Assembly: GCF_009907385.1 (NCBI RefSeq)
Contig: NZ_JAAATR010000073.1
Location: 62,001 to 126,000 of the forward strand
DNA length: 64,000 nucleotides
DNA from: Atlantibacter hermannii
GTDB lineage: Bacteria > Pseudomonadota > Gammaproteobacteria > Enterobacterales > Enterobacteriaceae
Direction of reading: 5' to 3'
The notes below the pieces were generated by a model. The model made no database searches, was not told where the DNA came from, and saw only the letters and a list, made by a program, of their open reading frames with translations. Each line of letters opens with the position of its first letter. The first letter of the stretch is position 1. A program made the translations under genes and the position numbers. This document shows positions 9,307-18,708 of this stretch, piece by piece.

Positions 9307-10227
9307 TTAACGTGGCGTTGCGCTGTTTTTGCTCACGTCGAGCGCCTCGTCCAGTAGCTGCATAAACCGCAGCGCGGCAGCGCTTTTCTCGTGATGTTTC
9401 GACCAAACCAGCCACATTTCTGAAACAGCGTCGGCTTCCGTTATCGGCACCCAGCGCATTTCATTCAGTTGAATGCGCTGGAACGACGCCGGAAGGATCG
9501 ATACGCCCAGCCCGGCGGCCACCAGGCCGATAATGGTCATCGCCTCGCCCACTTCCTGGGCAATCAGCGGCTGCACATCATAACGGTGCAGCAAGCCGAG
9601 AATATCGTCATACAACCCGGTGCCGACATGGGGATCGAAAAACACAAACGGCTGATCCGCCAGCTCGCGCAGCGAAATCGCGGGCCTGGCCGCCAGCGGA
9701 TTTTCACGGTGCACCATCGCCATCAGCGGTTCACGCAAAATCAGCTGCCAGTCGAGGGTGTCGGGTAGCGGGGTATTGCGCATTAATCCCAGCTCCAGTT
9801 CCCCCTCATTCAGCGGCGCGATTTGCGCCCGGGTGTTGATTTCCAGGGTTTGTAAATGCACGTCCGGATACCCCTTGCGAAACTGCGACAGGCTATCGGA
9901 GATCGGTTTGATAAACGGCGCGGAAGAGGTGAAGCCAATCCGCAATTCGCCGGTTTCCCCCTGATGCAGGCGTGCCGCACGCACCGCTGCCGCCTCGACC
10001 TGGCTTAAAATCTGGCGGCTGTCGGCCAGAAACTGCGCCCCCGCCGCCGTCAGGCTGACGCTGCGATTGGTACGCGCCAGCAGCCTGGCCCCGACCTGCG
10101 CTTCCAGAATTTGAATTTGCTGGCTGAGCGGCGGCTGGGAAATATTCAGCCGCGCCGCCGCCCGCCCAAAGTGGAGCTCTTCCGCCACCGCCACGAAATA
10201 ACGCAAATGCCGAAGTTCGATATTCAT
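9307..10227 (-). CDS. ynfL: LysR-family regulator YnfL
   Basis: 306-residue LysR-type regulator. It has an N-terminal winged helix (FVAVAEELHFGRAAARLNISQPPLSQQI, about 11-38) and a periplasmic-binding-protein-like effector domain (about 90-300). It closely resembles E. coli YnfL and stands divergent from the MFS gene ynfM, as there. The roughly 100-bp AT-rich gap between them should carry shared control sites. The effector is unknown. Confidence 0.9.
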   Translation of the reverse strand: MNIELRHLRYFVAVAEELHFGRAAARLNISQPPLSQQIQILEAQVGARLLARTNRSVSLTAAGAQFLADSRQILSQVEAAAVRAARLHQGETGELRIGFTSSAPFIKPISDSLSQFRKGYPDVHLQTLEINTRAQIAPLNEGELELGLMRNTPLPDTLDWQLILREPLMAMVHRENPLAARPAISLRELADQPFVFFDPHVGTGLYDDILGLLHRYDVQPLIAQEVGEAMTIIGLVAAGLGVSILPASFQRIQLNEMRWVPITEADAVSEMWLVWSKHHEKSAAALRFMQLLDEALDVSKNSATPR

Positions 10228-10326
10228 ATTTAATACATATCATTTGAGATTATTAATATATTAGACAGAATATTTGGCGCTTTCTACTCTGTGAATAGTC
10301 TGTTCCGTTATCCACAAGGATCCGTT

Positions 10327-11577
10327 TTGAGCCGTACATCCACCGTCTCGCCTGATTCGGCTGTTCAGCCAGACGTCATTAATGCCCCTCAGCCCACTTC
10401 CTTTATTACCCGCGGTACGCCGCAGTTTATGCGCGTGACGCTGGCGCTGTTCTCAGCGGGTCTGGCGACCTTTGCCCTGCTGTATTGCGTACAGCCGATC
10501 CTGCCGGTGCTGTCTCATGAATTTGGGGTATCCCCGGCCAGCAGCAGTATTTCGCTCTCAATCGCCACCGGATTAATGGCGCTGGGGCTGCTGTTTACCG
10601 GGCCGCTGTCTGACGCCATCGGGCGAAAAAACGTGATGGTTACCGCCCTGTTGCTGGCCTCCTGCTGTACGCTGCTTTCCACCCAGATGACCAGCTGGCA
10701 CGGGATTTTAATCATGCGCGCGCTGATTGGCCTGTCGCTGAGCGGCGTGGCGGCGGTGGGCATGACCTATTTAAGCGAAGAGATCCATCCAAGCTTTGTG
10801 GCGTTTTCCATGGGCCTGTACATCAGCGGTAACTCTATCGGCGGGATGAGCGGACGCCTGCTGAGCGGCGTGATCACCGATTTCTTTGACTGGCGCGTGG
10901 CGGTCGGCGCGATCGGCTGTTTTGCGCTGGCGGCGGCGCTGATGTTCTGGAAGATCCTGCCCGCGTCGCGCCATTTCCGCCCCGCCTCGCTGCGGCCCAG
11001 GAGTCTGTTTATCAACTTCCGCCTGCACTGCCGGGATGATGGTCTGCCGCTGCTGTTCGCGGTGGGTTTCCTGCTGATGGGGGCGTTCGTGACGCTGTTT
11101 AATTATATCGGCTACCGCCTGATGCTGTCGCCGTGGCATCTCAGCCAGGCGGTAGTGGGCCTGCTGTCGGTGGCTTACCTCACCGGTACCTGGAGTTCGC
11201 CGAAGGCCGGCGCGCTGTCGGTACGCTACGGGCGCGGCCCGGTCATGGTCAGCTTTACCGGCATTATGCTGCTCGGGTTGCTGTTAACCCTGCTGCCGTC
11301 GCTGTGGGCGATCTTTACCGGGATGCTGCTGTTCTCGGCAGGATTCTTTGGTGCCCATTCGGTAGCCAGCAGTTGGATCGGTCACCGTGCGAAACGCGCC
11401 AAAGGCCAGGCCTCATCGCTGTATCTGTTTAGCTATTACGTGGGCTCCAGCGTGGCCGGTACGCTCGGCGGGATATTCTGGCACCGCTACGGCTGGAACG
11501 GCGTCGGCGGGTTTATCGCCCTGCTGCTGTTGCTGGCGATCCTGACCGGTTGGCGGTTGCACCACCGCGCACATTGA
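10327..11577 (+). CDS. ynfM: MFS transporter YnfM
   Basis: About 416-residue major facilitator with 12 predicted spans and the motif GPLSDAIGRKNVMV between spans 2 and 3, typical of drug-type exporters. I chose the TTG at 10327. It follows an AAGGAT ribosome site, and the protein then begins SRTST, matching the start of E. coli YnfM (MSRTTT). A GTG at 10291 would add 12 residues with no good site. It is divergent from its likely regulator ynfL. The substrate is not established; the family link is to arabinose or drug efflux. Confidence 0.88.
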   Translation: MSRTSTVSPDSAVQPDVINAPQPTSFITRGTPQFMRVTLALFSAGLATFALLYCVQPILPVLSHEFGVSPASSSISLSIATGLMALGLLFTGPLSDAIGRKNVMVTALLLASCCTLLSTQMTSWHGILIMRALIGLSLSGVAAVGMTYLSEEIHPSFVAFSMGLYISGNSIGGMSGRLLSGVITDFFDWRVAVGAIGCFALAAALMFWKILPASRHFRPASLRPRSLFINFRLHCRDDGLPLLFAVGFLLMGAFVTLFNYIGYRLMLSPWHLSQAVVGLLSVAYLTGTWSSPKAGALSVRYGRGPVMVSFTGIMLLGLLLTLLPSLWAIFTGMLLFSAGFFGAHSVASSWIGHRAKRAKGQASSLYLFSYYVGSSVAGTLGGIFWHRYGWNGVGGFIALLLLLAILTGWRLHHRAH

Positions 11578-11648
11578 TTTCCGGGCCTCGTGTTTCCGCC
11601 CCGGTAGTGGTACTTTTCACACTACGCTCCACCTGCACACGAGGCTTT

Positions 11649-13133
11649 ATGGAAAACACTCATTATCAAAAACTTACCAAAACTTTTGCTCGCCTGTCCC
11701 GCTTCTCTCACCTCTCAGCCATTGCCGGTTGGGATATGTTCGCCATGATGCCGCCCAACGGCAGTAAAGCGCGTTCCGAAGCGCTGGCGGAAATGAGCGT
11801 GCTGTGCCACCAAATCCTCACCAGCCAGGAGGTGGCGCGGGCGTTGGCCGACGCGGAGCAGGAAGATTTAAACGATCTCGAACGCGCCAACCTGCGCGAA
11901 ATGACCCGCCAGTATCAGCAGGCGGCACTGCTGCCGGAATCGCTGGTCGAGGCGAAATCCCTCGCGGGCAGCCGCTGCGAACACGCCTGGCGCACCCAGC
12001 GCCCGAATAACGACTGGCAAGGCTTTGCGGAAAACCTCAAACAGGTGGTGAAATACAGCCGCGAAGAGGCGGCGCTGCGGGCCGCTCATCGGGGCGGATC
12101 GCGCTATGACGCCCTGCTGGATATCTACGAGCCGGATATGACCAGCGCGCGCCTCGACACCCTGTTCGGCGATTTGAAAAGCTGGCTGCCGGACTTACTG
12201 ACCCGCGCCACAGAGAAACAGGCGCAGAAAACCCTGATTGCGCCGCAGGGCCCATTCCCCACCGCGCAGCAGCGCGAGTTAGGGCTGGATGCCATGAAGC
12301 TGCTGGGTTTTGATTTTGACGGCGGCCGGCTGGACGTCAGCGCCCATCCGTTCTGCGGCGGCGTGCCGGAGGACGTGCGCATCACCACGCGCTATAACGA
12401 AAACGAACTGTTCAGCGCCCTGTTCGGCGTGATCCATGAAACCGGCCACGCCCGCTACGAGCAGAATCTGCCGCGCGAGTGGCTGGGCCAGCCAGTGGCG
12501 CTGGCGCGTTCTACTGCACTGCATGAATCGCAAAGCCTGTTTTTCGAAATGCAATTAGGGCGCAGCGAAGCGTTTCTTACCCGCCTGTTGCCGCACATCA
12601 CCGCGCGTTTTGGCGATCAGCCTGCGTTTGAGCGTGATAACTACATTGCATGGAACCAGCGCGTTAAGCCGGGCTACATTCGCGTAGATGCTGATGAAGT
12701 GAGTTATCCGGCGCACGTGGTGCTGCGTTATGAGATTGAGCGCGCGCTGATTGAAGGCGAAATAGACGTCGATGATATCCCGGCGCTGTGGGATGAGAAG
12801 ATGCAGGCCTGGCTGGGGCTGACGACTAAAGGCGATTACCGCAACGGCTGTATGCAGGATATTCACTGGACTGACGGCGGCTTCGGCTACTTCCCGTCCT
12901 ACACGTTAGGCGCCATGTACGCCGCCCAGTTGTTCCACGCCGCCCGCCGGGCGCTGCCGTCTCTCGATCGGGACATCGCCAACGGCGACTTTACCGCCCT
13001 GTTTGACTGGCTGCGCCAGAACATCTGGCAGCACGGCAGCCGCTTTACCACCGCGCAGTTGGTGATCAACGCCACTGGCGAAGACCTCAATCCGCACTAC
13101 TTCAGGAAGCATCTGGAAACGCGCTATGTGTAA
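11649..13133 (+). CDS. M32 family metallocarboxypeptidase (Taq-type)
   Basis: 494-residue cytoplasmic zinc carboxypeptidase. The zinc motif HETGH lies in FGVIHETGHARYEQN, followed by the second-zinc-ligand region HESQSLFFE and the M32 motif TARFGDQPAFERDNYIAWNQ. Length fits the family (about 490-510). ATG 11649, behind ACGAGG, gives the standard N-terminus; a longer frame into ynfM is not needed. M32 enzymes trim C-terminal residues from peptides. In E. coli the place between ynfM and ydgU/ydgD is held by the acid-shock gene asr, so this gene marks a local replacement. Confidence 0.93.
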   Translation: MENTHYQKLTKTFARLSRFSHLSAIAGWDMFAMMPPNGSKARSEALAEMSVLCHQILTSQEVARALADAEQEDLNDLERANLREMTRQYQQAALLPESLVEAKSLAGSRCEHAWRTQRPNNDWQGFAENLKQVVKYSREEAALRAAHRGGSRYDALLDIYEPDMTSARLDTLFGDLKSWLPDLLTRATEKQAQKTLIAPQGPFPTAQQRELGLDAMKLLGFDFDGGRLDVSAHPFCGGVPEDVRITTRYNENELFSALFGVIHETGHARYEQNLPREWLGQPVALARSTALHESQSLFFEMQLGRSEAFLTRLLPHITARFGDQPAFERDNYIAWNQRVKPGYIRVDADEVSYPAHVVLRYEIERALIEGEIDVDDIPALWDEKMQAWLGLTTKGDYRNGCMQDIHWTDGGFGYFPSYTLGAMYAAQLFHAARRALPSLDRDIANGDFTALFDWLRQNIWQHGSRFTTAQLVINATGEDLNPHYFRKHLETRYV

Positions 13134-13139
13134 AACGCC

Positions 13140-13161
13140 GCGCCGGGTTAACGCCCGGCGC
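13140..13161 (+). terminator. GC-rich hairpin after the carboxypeptidase gene
   Basis: GCGCCGGG/CCCGGCGC with a 6-base loop begins 7 bp after the stop codon. It has no T-run, so it may be a weak terminator or mRNA 3'-end stem. Confidence 0.5.
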
Positions 13162-13163
13162 TG

Positions 13164-13177
13164 TACATTGCGTTACA
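13164..13177 (+). promoter_or_regulatory. RstA box upstream of ydgU
   Basis: TACATTGCGTTACA matches the known RstA consensus TACATNTNGTTACA at every defined position except one. RstA activates asr in E. coli through such a box. Here asr is absent and the box stands upstream of ydgU, with a possible -10 (TATAGT) at 13220-13225. Function is inferred from the motif. Confidence 0.6.
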
Positions 13178-13258
13178 CGTCGTAACCACTGCCTCACGGA
13201 ACCCCTGCATTATCAGCACTATAGTGCCCCCATCGCTTATCGTAAAAGGCAGGTTCAG

Positions 13259-13336
13259 ATGCGCCGTTATCTGTTCGAGATCCTTTTTGTCTCTCTCATT
13301 CTGTGCGCCATGGTATCGGCCTCGTTCTACTGGTAA
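13259..13336 (+). CDS. ydgU: Small membrane protein YdgU
   Basis: 25-residue protein: a basic, aromatic start (MRRYLFE), one hydrophobic span and the ending ASFYW. It resembles E. coli YdgU, a 27-residue inner-membrane protein encoded near asr and ydgD. The shared pattern is RY-FE followed by a hydrophobic stretch, then LILCA and FY near the end. The ATG follows an AGGC-AGG-type ribosome site. The location just before ydgD supports the assignment. Function is unknown; the upstream RstA box suggests acid or RstAB control. Confidence 0.65.
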   Translation: MRRYLFEILFVSLILCAMVSASFYW

Positions 13337-13441
13337 AGCCCCGTAGCATGCTGATTTTATTCCCTCTTTATAACCAGCCCGTCTATAATCAACATCAATG
13401 GGTTTACTTTAATAATCATAATTGCCCCACCCGAGAGTGAT

Positions 13442-14260
13442 ATGCGCAAAACCGTTGTGTTAATTCTGGGAACCGTTTTTCTGAGCGTTTGTCCTGCCCA
13501 TGCGGACGTCGGCGAGCCGCCGGAAGCCACTGCTAACGAGGTTAAGACGCTGTTTTTCGGTCATGATGACCGGCAGCGCATCACCGATCCGACGCAATCA
13601 CCGTGGGACGCTATCGGCCAACTGGAGACCGAAAGCGGCAACCTGTGCACCGCGACGCTGATCTCCTCACATCTGGCGCTCACCGCCGGGCACTGCCTGC
13701 TGGCCCCGCCGCGCGGCAAGCTCGATAAGCCGGTGGCGCTGCGTTTTGTGTCTATCAAAGGTAAATGGCGTTACGAAATTCACGGCATTGAAGGCCGCGT
13801 GGAATCAAATCTGGGCAGGCGGCTTAAGGCCGATGGCGATGGCTGGATCGTGCCGCCCTCCGCCGCTCCGGATGATTTTGGTCTGATTGTGCTGCGTAAC
13901 CCGCCTTCGGCGATTACCCCGCTGCCGCTGTTTGCCGGCGACCGGGCAGATCTCACCGCCGCGCTAAAAACCGCCGATCGTAAAGTTACCCAGGCGGGTT
14001 ATCCGGAAGATCATCTGGATAATCTCTATAGCCATCAGGACTGTATTGTTACCGGCTGGGCGCAGAAATCGGTGCTGTCGCATCAGTGTGATACCCTGCC
14101 CGGCGATAGCGGTTCGCCGTTGATGCTCAATACTGAAAACGGCTGGCAGTTGATTGGCGTACAAAGTTCGGCACCCGCAGCCAAAGACCGCTGGCGCGCG
14201 GATAACCGCGCCATTTCGGTCACCGGTTTCCGGGAGAAGCTGGAGCAGCTGGCCCAGTAG
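13442..14260 (+). CDS. ydgD: Trypsin-like serine protease YdgD
   Basis: 272-residue exported protease of the S1 (chymotrypsin) fold with a signal peptide ending near PAHA. The catalytic triad is visible: His in LTAGHCLL, Asp in DDFGLIVL, Ser in PGDSGSPL. Two further cysteines ([13 protein letters not shown]) could form disulfides. It matches E. coli YdgD in length and place, upstream of convergent mdtI. Its target is unknown; periplasmic location is inferred from the signal. Confidence 0.9.
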   Translation: MRKTVVLILGTVFLSVCPAHADVGEPPEATANEVKTLFFGHDDRQRITDPTQSPWDAIGQLETESGNLCTATLISSHLALTAGHCLLAPPRGKLDKPVALRFVSIKGKWRYEIHGIEGRVESNLGRRLKADGDGWIVPPSAAPDDFGLIVLRNPPSAITPLPLFAGDRADLTAALKTADRKVTQAGYPEDHLDNLYSHQDCIVTGWAQKSVLSHQCDTLPGDSGSPLMLNTENGWQLIGVQSSAPAAKDRWRADNRAISVTGFREKLEQLAQ

Positions 14261-14286
14261 CGATCGCGACGGCGGGGTTCTGCACG

Positions 14287-14616
14287 TCAGGCGAGTTTAA
14301 TCAGGATCATACCCACCAGCAGCAGGGCTAAACCGGCCCAGCCTTTGCGGTTCAGGCGCTGGCCGAACAGGATCCAGCCCGCCGCGACGGTGGCCGCGAT
14401 GCCGAATCCGCCCCACAAGGCGTAAGCCACGGAAAGCTCGATGCCTTTCACCGCCTGCCCGAGGGCGCTAAACGCGGCCAGCACCGCCAGCAGTGAAAAC
14501 ACGCCATACAGCGGACGGCGAAAACCGTCAGAGAATTTCAAAAAGATGTTAGCGGCGATTTCCAGCACAATCGCCATCAGCAGCCATGCGCCGTGGATCC
14601 ATTCAAACTGCGACAT
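14287..14616 (-). CDS. mdtI: Spermidine export protein MdtI (SMR family)
   Basis: 109-residue inner-membrane protein with four spans. It carries the conserved membrane Glu of the small multidrug resistance family ([15 protein letters not shown]) and GLAL near the C-terminus. With MdtJ it forms a heteromeric spermidine exporter in E. coli. Its start overlaps the end of mdtJ by 14 bp, so the two are translated as one unit. Confidence 0.94.
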   Translation of the reverse strand: MSQFEWIHGAWLLMAIVLEIAANIFLKFSDGFRRPLYGVFSLLAVLAAFSALGQAVKGIELSVAYALWGGFGIAATVAAGWILFGQRLNRKGWAGLALLLVGMILIKLA

Positions 14617-14965
14617 GAGAACCCCCGGCCTGCGGCTTTTTCACTTTACGGGTGCCCGATTTAATCAGCACGATCCCCGCCACCAGCGTGGCTAAACCCG
14701 CCACTTTGACCATCGACAGGCTTTCATCAAATAACCAGACGCTGAACACCGTAATAATTAAAATACCGATGCCTTCCCACAGGGCATAGGCCACCCCAAG
14801 GGCGATACGCTTAACGGAGAACGAAAGAAAAATATAAGACAGGCTGATCATCACCAGCATAAAAATAAATGCGGCGGAACTTCCGCTCTGGCTGGCCCAT
14901 TTTAATGACAGCGTTCCGGTAATTTCGGCAATAATCGCCAGACCTAATAAAGCCCAGTAAAACAT
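14603..14965 (-). CDS. mdtJ: Spermidine export protein MdtJ (SMR family)
   Basis: 120-residue four-span SMR protein, partner of MdtI. The membrane Glu lies in [16 protein letters not shown], and the [10 protein letters not shown] motif is intact. I chose ATG 14965 behind AGGGGAAA, which gives the E. coli-like N-terminus. The frame stays open 19 codons further upstream (ATG 15022), which matters for the leader discussed in the findings. The C-terminal tail GTRKVKK is basic and cytoplasmic. Confidence 0.93.
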   Translation of the reverse strand: MFYWALLGLAIIAEITGTLSLKWASQSGSSAAFIFMLVMISLSYIFLSFSVKRIALGVAYALWEGIGILIITVFSVWLFDESLSMVKVAGLATLVAGIVLIKSGTRKVKKPQAGGSHVAV

Positions 14966-15437
14966 GATTTTTCCCCTGCATGAGAAAATAATTCGCCACA
15001 GCCTGCCGCGCCACAATTTCATGGCGGCAAACCGAAAAAATAAAGCTAAGCGCGTGGCTACGCGGTGCGCAGACGCCAGAATTCACATGCAGGGACTAAA
15101 GCGCGTTGCGCCAGTGCTGTTCACCAAATTGGTGATAAGAAAGGGGGAATACTTGTGGGGATAACAATAACGTCCTGAACAGATTGTCCATAATTTTCCA
15201 ACTTATCCGCGGTATTGCTTCTCTTCGTTGCGGATGAAAATTGTCCTCGGTAGTTAAACACGCTGGAATTAAACCATAGCCGTTGGGTTTACTCAATCCC
15301 TTTTCAATTCTTTACTGAGACTTTGCTTATCACGCTATTTTTTCGCCACGGGTAAATTTTATTTTCTTTTTTCATCGCGCCCTGCTATTGATACCGCCGG
15401 ACATTTTTCCGCGATCGACAAATAATAAGGAATAAAA
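14966..15437. promoter_or_regulatory. 472-bp regulatory gap between mdtJ and the ASCH gene
   Basis: The gap contains the mdtJI promoter and leader on the reverse strand and the ASCH-gene promoter on the forward strand, with a strong site AATAAGGAATAAAA before ATG 15438. The reverse strand has two open frames running into mdtJ (from ATG 15022 and GTG 15086), in the place where E. coli has the leader gene mdtU. I see no other convincing gene. Confidence 0.4.
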
Positions 15438-15845
15438 ATGACAACCGCCCTGCAAAGGCTTCAACAACGTTACCCCCAGGCAGCGATCTGGGGATTTGGC
15501 GATTCGCCGCAGATGGCCGACGAACTCGCCGCGCTGGTGATACAGGGACGTAAGCGCGCCAGCTGCGGTGCGCTGGTCTCGTATCTCAAAGAGCCGCTAC
15601 TGCCCGGCAGCTACAACATCATCCTGAACGGACGCGACGAGCCGGTCTGCGTGATCCGCACCACCGTGCTGCGGGTGGTGCGCTATTGCGACGTGACCGC
15701 CGAACTGGCGAGCCGTGAAGGCGAAGGCGATCTCAGCCTCGCGTACTGGCAAGCGTCACACCAGGCCTTCTTCGAGCGTGAAGGCACCTGGGCGCCGGAG
15801 ATGGAGCTGGTGTTCGAAGAGTTCGAACTGGTGGAAGTGGTTTAA
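15438..15845 (+). CDS. ASCH domain-containing protein
   Basis: 135-residue small cytoplasmic protein with the ASCH (PUA-like) fold signature: an N-terminal WGFGDSP and GRKRASCG segment, PGSYNIILNGRDEPVCVIRT in the middle, and acidic DLSLAYWQASHQAFF. ASCH domains bind RNA or act as small amidohydrolases (for example YqfB on N4-acetylcytidine), but this longer form is not assigned. ATG 15438 follows AAGGAA. It ends 4 bp inside the convergent Nudix gene. Confidence 0.82.
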   Translation: MTTALQRLQQRYPQAAIWGFGDSPQMADELAALVIQGRKRASCGALVSYLKEPLLPGSYNIILNGRDEPVCVIRTTVLRVVRYCDVTAELASREGEGDLSLAYWQASHQAFFEREGTWAPEMELVFEEFELVEVV

Positions 15846-16246
15846 CGCAGCGCGTCCAGCCCGTAACGCGCAATCAGCGTTTGCAGCGGGGCGAACAGCG
15901 GCGACGGCAGCGCATCCGGGGAAAACCACTGCCAGCCGTCGCACTTTTCCGGCTCGCGGCATTCAGGCTCGCCCTGCGCGTCACGGCTCACCATAAACAG
16001 CGTGATGTAGTGTTTACCCACATCGTGAAACACGTCGCTGACAAACCGCCCCGCCTCGAGTTGATTCAGCGTTAGCCCGGTCTCTTCGGCGGTTTCCCGG
16101 CATGCGCAGGCTTCCGGCGTTTCGCCATACTCCAGATGCCCGCCGGGCGCGGACCAGGTCGCCGCGCCGTGGCTGCCCTTGCGCCGCCCTAACAGCAGCT
16201 TCCCGTCACGAAAAATCAATACCCCAACGCCAATTTGCGGTGACAT
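15842..16246 (-). CDS. Nudix hydrolase (NUDT15-like)
   Basis: 134-residue Nudix enzyme with the full box G-x5-E-x7-RETAEETGL (in GGHLEYGETPEACACRETAEETGL, about 36-59). It has the layout of NUDT15/MTH2-type nucleoside triphosphate diphosphatases, including the Ser/Gly-rich WSAPGGH lead-in and the C-terminal W-x-W segment. It may clean up damaged nucleotides. Convergent with the ASCH gene, overlapping by 4 bp. Exact substrate unknown. Confidence 0.88.
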   Translation of the reverse strand: MSPQIGVGVLIFRDGKLLLGRRKGSHGAATWSAPGGHLEYGETPEACACRETAEETGLTLNQLEAGRFVSDVFHDVGKHYITLFMVSRDAQGEPECREPEKCDGWQWFSPDALPSPLFAPLQTLIARYGLDALR

Positions 16247-16333
16247 AAATACTCCTTTGTTGCTGCCCCCGGACCGCCCGCACAGTAAAAGGTTTTCGGC
16301 AACGCTTCAAGTACCGGGGCCAACCTTAAGTCT

Positions 16334-16350
16334 CTTAAGCTTTTCCTAAT
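16334..16350 (+). promoter_or_regulatory. PmrA (BasR) box in the eptA promoter
   Basis: CTTAAG-CTTTT-CCTAAT fits the PmrA box, two CTTAAT-like half-sites spaced by five bases. A further CTTAAG half-site lies at 16325-16330. A -10-like TACATT at 16370-16375 is spaced so that the box covers the -35 region. This suggests autoregulation of the eptA-basR-basS operon. Confidence 0.65.
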
Positions 16351-16396
16351 TTTAATTTGGCATCCTGCATACATTGAAATGACTGGATGCCCCGCT

Positions 16397-18031
16397 ATGC
16401 CCTTCCCACGCCTGAAAAGACCGACGCTGAGCCGGATTGCGTTTATCAGCCTGTTTTCGGCCTATATCGCCCTGTTTTTAAATTTTGCTTTTTACCATCA
16501 GATATTGCGCGTGTTTCCGTTGACCACGCCACGCAATATTCTGGTGTTTATCACCATGCCGCTGGTAATTTTTTGTGTGGTCAGCAGCGTCGCGACCCTG
16601 GCCTCGCTGGTGAAGCTGGACCGGCTGGTGATTGCGCTGTTTATCCTGGTCAGCGCCTCGACGCAATACTTTATCCTGACCTACGGCATCGTCATGGATC
16701 GTTCGATGATCGCCAATATGCTCGACACCACCGCCTCCGAAACCTTTGCCCTGCTTACGCCGCAGCTCACGCTGACGCTGGTGTTTTCCGGCGTGCTGAT
16801 GGCGATGCTGGCATTCTGGGTGCGGGTAAAAGAGGCCGCGTCCTGGCGTCGTTTTGCGCATCGCGCCCTGAGCCTGATTGGCTGCGCCGCCGTCGTCGTC
16901 GTCGTGGCGCTGCTGTTTTATAAAGATTACGCCTCGCTGTTTCGCAATAACAAAGAGCTGGTGAAGGCGATCAATCCGTCCAATACCGTGGCCGCCAGCT
17001 GGTCGTGGTACGTGCATAACCGGGAAGACAACCTGCCGCTGGTGAAAATCGGCGAGGATGCAACGCAAAACCCGCTGATGCGCCAGGGCAAGAAAAACCT
17101 GACTATTTTAATCGTCGGGGAAACCTCCCGGGCGGATAATTTCTCGTTAGGCGGCTATGCGCGGCAAACCAATCCGCAACTGGCGCAGCGCAACGTGGTC
17201 TATTTTCCGCATACCACCTCCTGCGGCACCGCCACCGCCGTCTCCGTGCCCTGTATGTTTTCTAATATGCCGCGCGCCCGCTACGACGAAGCGCTGGCTC
17301 ACCATCAGGAAGGCATGTTGGATATTATCCAGCGCGCCGGTATTCAGGTGTTGTGGAATGAAAACGACGGCGGCTGCAAAGGCGCATGCGATCGCGTACC
17401 CCATCAGGATATGACCCGGCTCAACCTGCCCGGTCAATGCATTGAAGGCGAATGCTACGACGAGGTGCTGTTCCATGGGCTGGATGAGTACATCGACAAG
17501 CTGACCGGCGACGGCGTGATTGTTCTGCATACCATCGGCAGCCATGGGCCGACCTACTTTAATCGCTATCCGCCGCAGTTCCGTAAATTTACGCCCACCT
17601 GCGACACCAATCAGATCCAGACCTGTACGGCAGAACAGTTAACCAATACTTACGACAACACGCTGTTATACGTCGATTATGTGGTGTCGAAAGCGATCGA
17701 TATACTGAAAGCGCACCAGGACAGATTCACCACCAGCCTGGTTTATCTCTCGGATCACGGCGAGTCGCTGGGCGAAGACGGCATTTATTTACATGGGCTG
17801 CCTTATCGCATCGCACCGGCAACCCAGAAACATGTGCCGCTGCTGGTATGGTTATCCGACGACTATCAAAAACGCTATGCTGTGGATCGGGATTGCCTGA
17901 ATAAACGCGCCGCACAGGACGCATCACAGGATAATTTATTTTCAACCATGCTGGGGCTGACGGGCACCCAAACCAAAGAGTATATTGCGTCCGACGATCT
18001 GGTGGCGGCGTGCAGGGGGACAACGCGATGA
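16397..18031 (+). CDS. eptA: Lipid A phosphoethanolamine transferase EptA (PmrC)
   Basis: 544-residue inner-membrane enzyme that transfers phosphoethanolamine to lipid A phosphates, lowering affinity for polymyxin. It has five N-terminal spans, then a periplasmic alkaline-phosphatase-like domain. That domain contains [11 protein letters not shown] (catalytic Thr), [24 protein letters not shown] and the metal site [10 protein letters not shown] chose ATG 16397 because the upstream ATG 16379 falls almost on the expected transcription start. Its stop overlaps the basR start (ATGA). First gene of pmrCAB. Confidence 0.93.
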   Translation: MPFPRLKRPTLSRIAFISLFSAYIALFLNFAFYHQILRVFPLTTPRNILVFITMPLVIFCVVSSVATLASLVKLDRLVIALFILVSASTQYFILTYGIVMDRSMIANMLDTTASETFALLTPQLTLTLVFSGVLMAMLAFWVRVKEAASWRRFAHRALSLIGCAAVVVVVALLFYKDYASLFRNNKELVKAINPSNTVAASWSWYVHNREDNLPLVKIGEDATQNPLMRQGKKNLTILIVGETSRADNFSLGGYARQTNPQLAQRNVVYFPHTTSCGTATAVSVPCMFSNMPRARYDEALAHHQEGMLDIIQRAGIQVLWNENDGGCKGACDRVPHQDMTRLNLPGQCIEGECYDEVLFHGLDEYIDKLTGDGVIVLHTIGSHGPTYFNRYPPQFRKFTPTCDTNQIQTCTAEQLTNTYDNTLLYVDYVVSKAIDILKAHQDRFTTSLVYLSDHGESLGEDGIYLHGLPYRIAPATQKHVPLLVWLSDDYQKRYAVDRDCLNKRAAQDASQDNLFSTMLGLTGTQTKEYIASDDLVAACRGTTR

Positions 18032-18708
18032 AAATATTAGTCGTAGAAGATGATGCGCTGCTGCTACAGGGGCTGGTGATGGCGCTTCAGGGCGAAGGTT
18101 ACGTGTGCGACGGCGTCTCCACTGCCCGGGCGGCGGAGGCCAGTCTGCTGGCCGGGCAATACAGTTTGCTGATCCTCGATTTGGGCCTGCCCGACGAGGA
18201 CGGTCTGCATGTGCTGCTGCGCCTGCGTCGCCAGAAAATGATGCTGCCGGTGTTAATTTTGACGGCGCGCGATTCGGTGAACGAGCGCATCGCCGGGCTG
18301 GACGCCGGCGCCGATGATTATCTGATTAAACCCTTCGCGCTGGAGGAGCTGCTGGCGCGCATTCGCGCCCTGATCCGCCGCCACGCTAACCAGGCGGACA
18401 ATACCCTGGCGGTGGGCAATCTGACGCTGGATATGACCCACCGGATCGCCAGGCTCGACGGCATGCAGGTGGAGCTCACCCCGAAGGAGTACGCCATTCT
18501 GTGCCGTTTGATGCTGAAGGCGGGCCACCCGGTACACCGGGAAATCCTCTATAACGACATCTATAACTGGGACAACGAACCCTCCACCAACACCCTTGAA
18601 GTCCATATCCACAATCTGCGCGACAAAATCGGCAAAGCGGCGATCCGCACCGTGCGCGGCTTCGGCTATGCGCTCATCAAGCCCGGCGAGGAAAGCGAAC
18701 CACTATGA
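18028..18708 (+). CDS. basR: Response regulator BasR (PmrA)
   Basis: 226-residue OmpR-type response regulator. The receiver domain has the acidic pocket EDD, phospho-acceptor Asp in [11 protein letters not shown], the Thr of LTARD and the Lys of LIKPFA. The C-terminal winged helix (about 125-220) contains [14 protein letters not shown] and [12 protein letters not shown]. The DNA-binding half is nearly the same as E. coli BasR, and the linker differs more. It overlaps eptA and basS by 4 bp each. Activates lipid A modification genes on Fe(III), low pH or PmrD signals. Confidence 0.92.
   Translation: MKILVVEDDALLLQGLVMALQGEGYVCDGVSTARAAEASLLAGQYSLLILDLGLPDEDGLHVLLRLRRQKMMLPVLILTARDSVNERIAGLDAGADDYLIKPFALEELLARIRALIRRHANQADNTLAVGNLTLDMTHRIARLDGMQVELTPKEYAILCRLMLKAGHPVHREILYNDIYNWDNEPSTNTLEVHIHNLRDKIGKAAIRTVRGFGYALIKPGEESEPL

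Noticed and set aside
10291..10326. GTG start for ynfM
   Set aside because: The TTG at 10327 has the better ribosome site and gives the N-terminus seen in E. coli YnfM.
16379..16396. Upstream ATG as the eptA start
   Set aside because: It lies almost at the transcription start predicted from the PmrA box and -10, and has no ribosome site.
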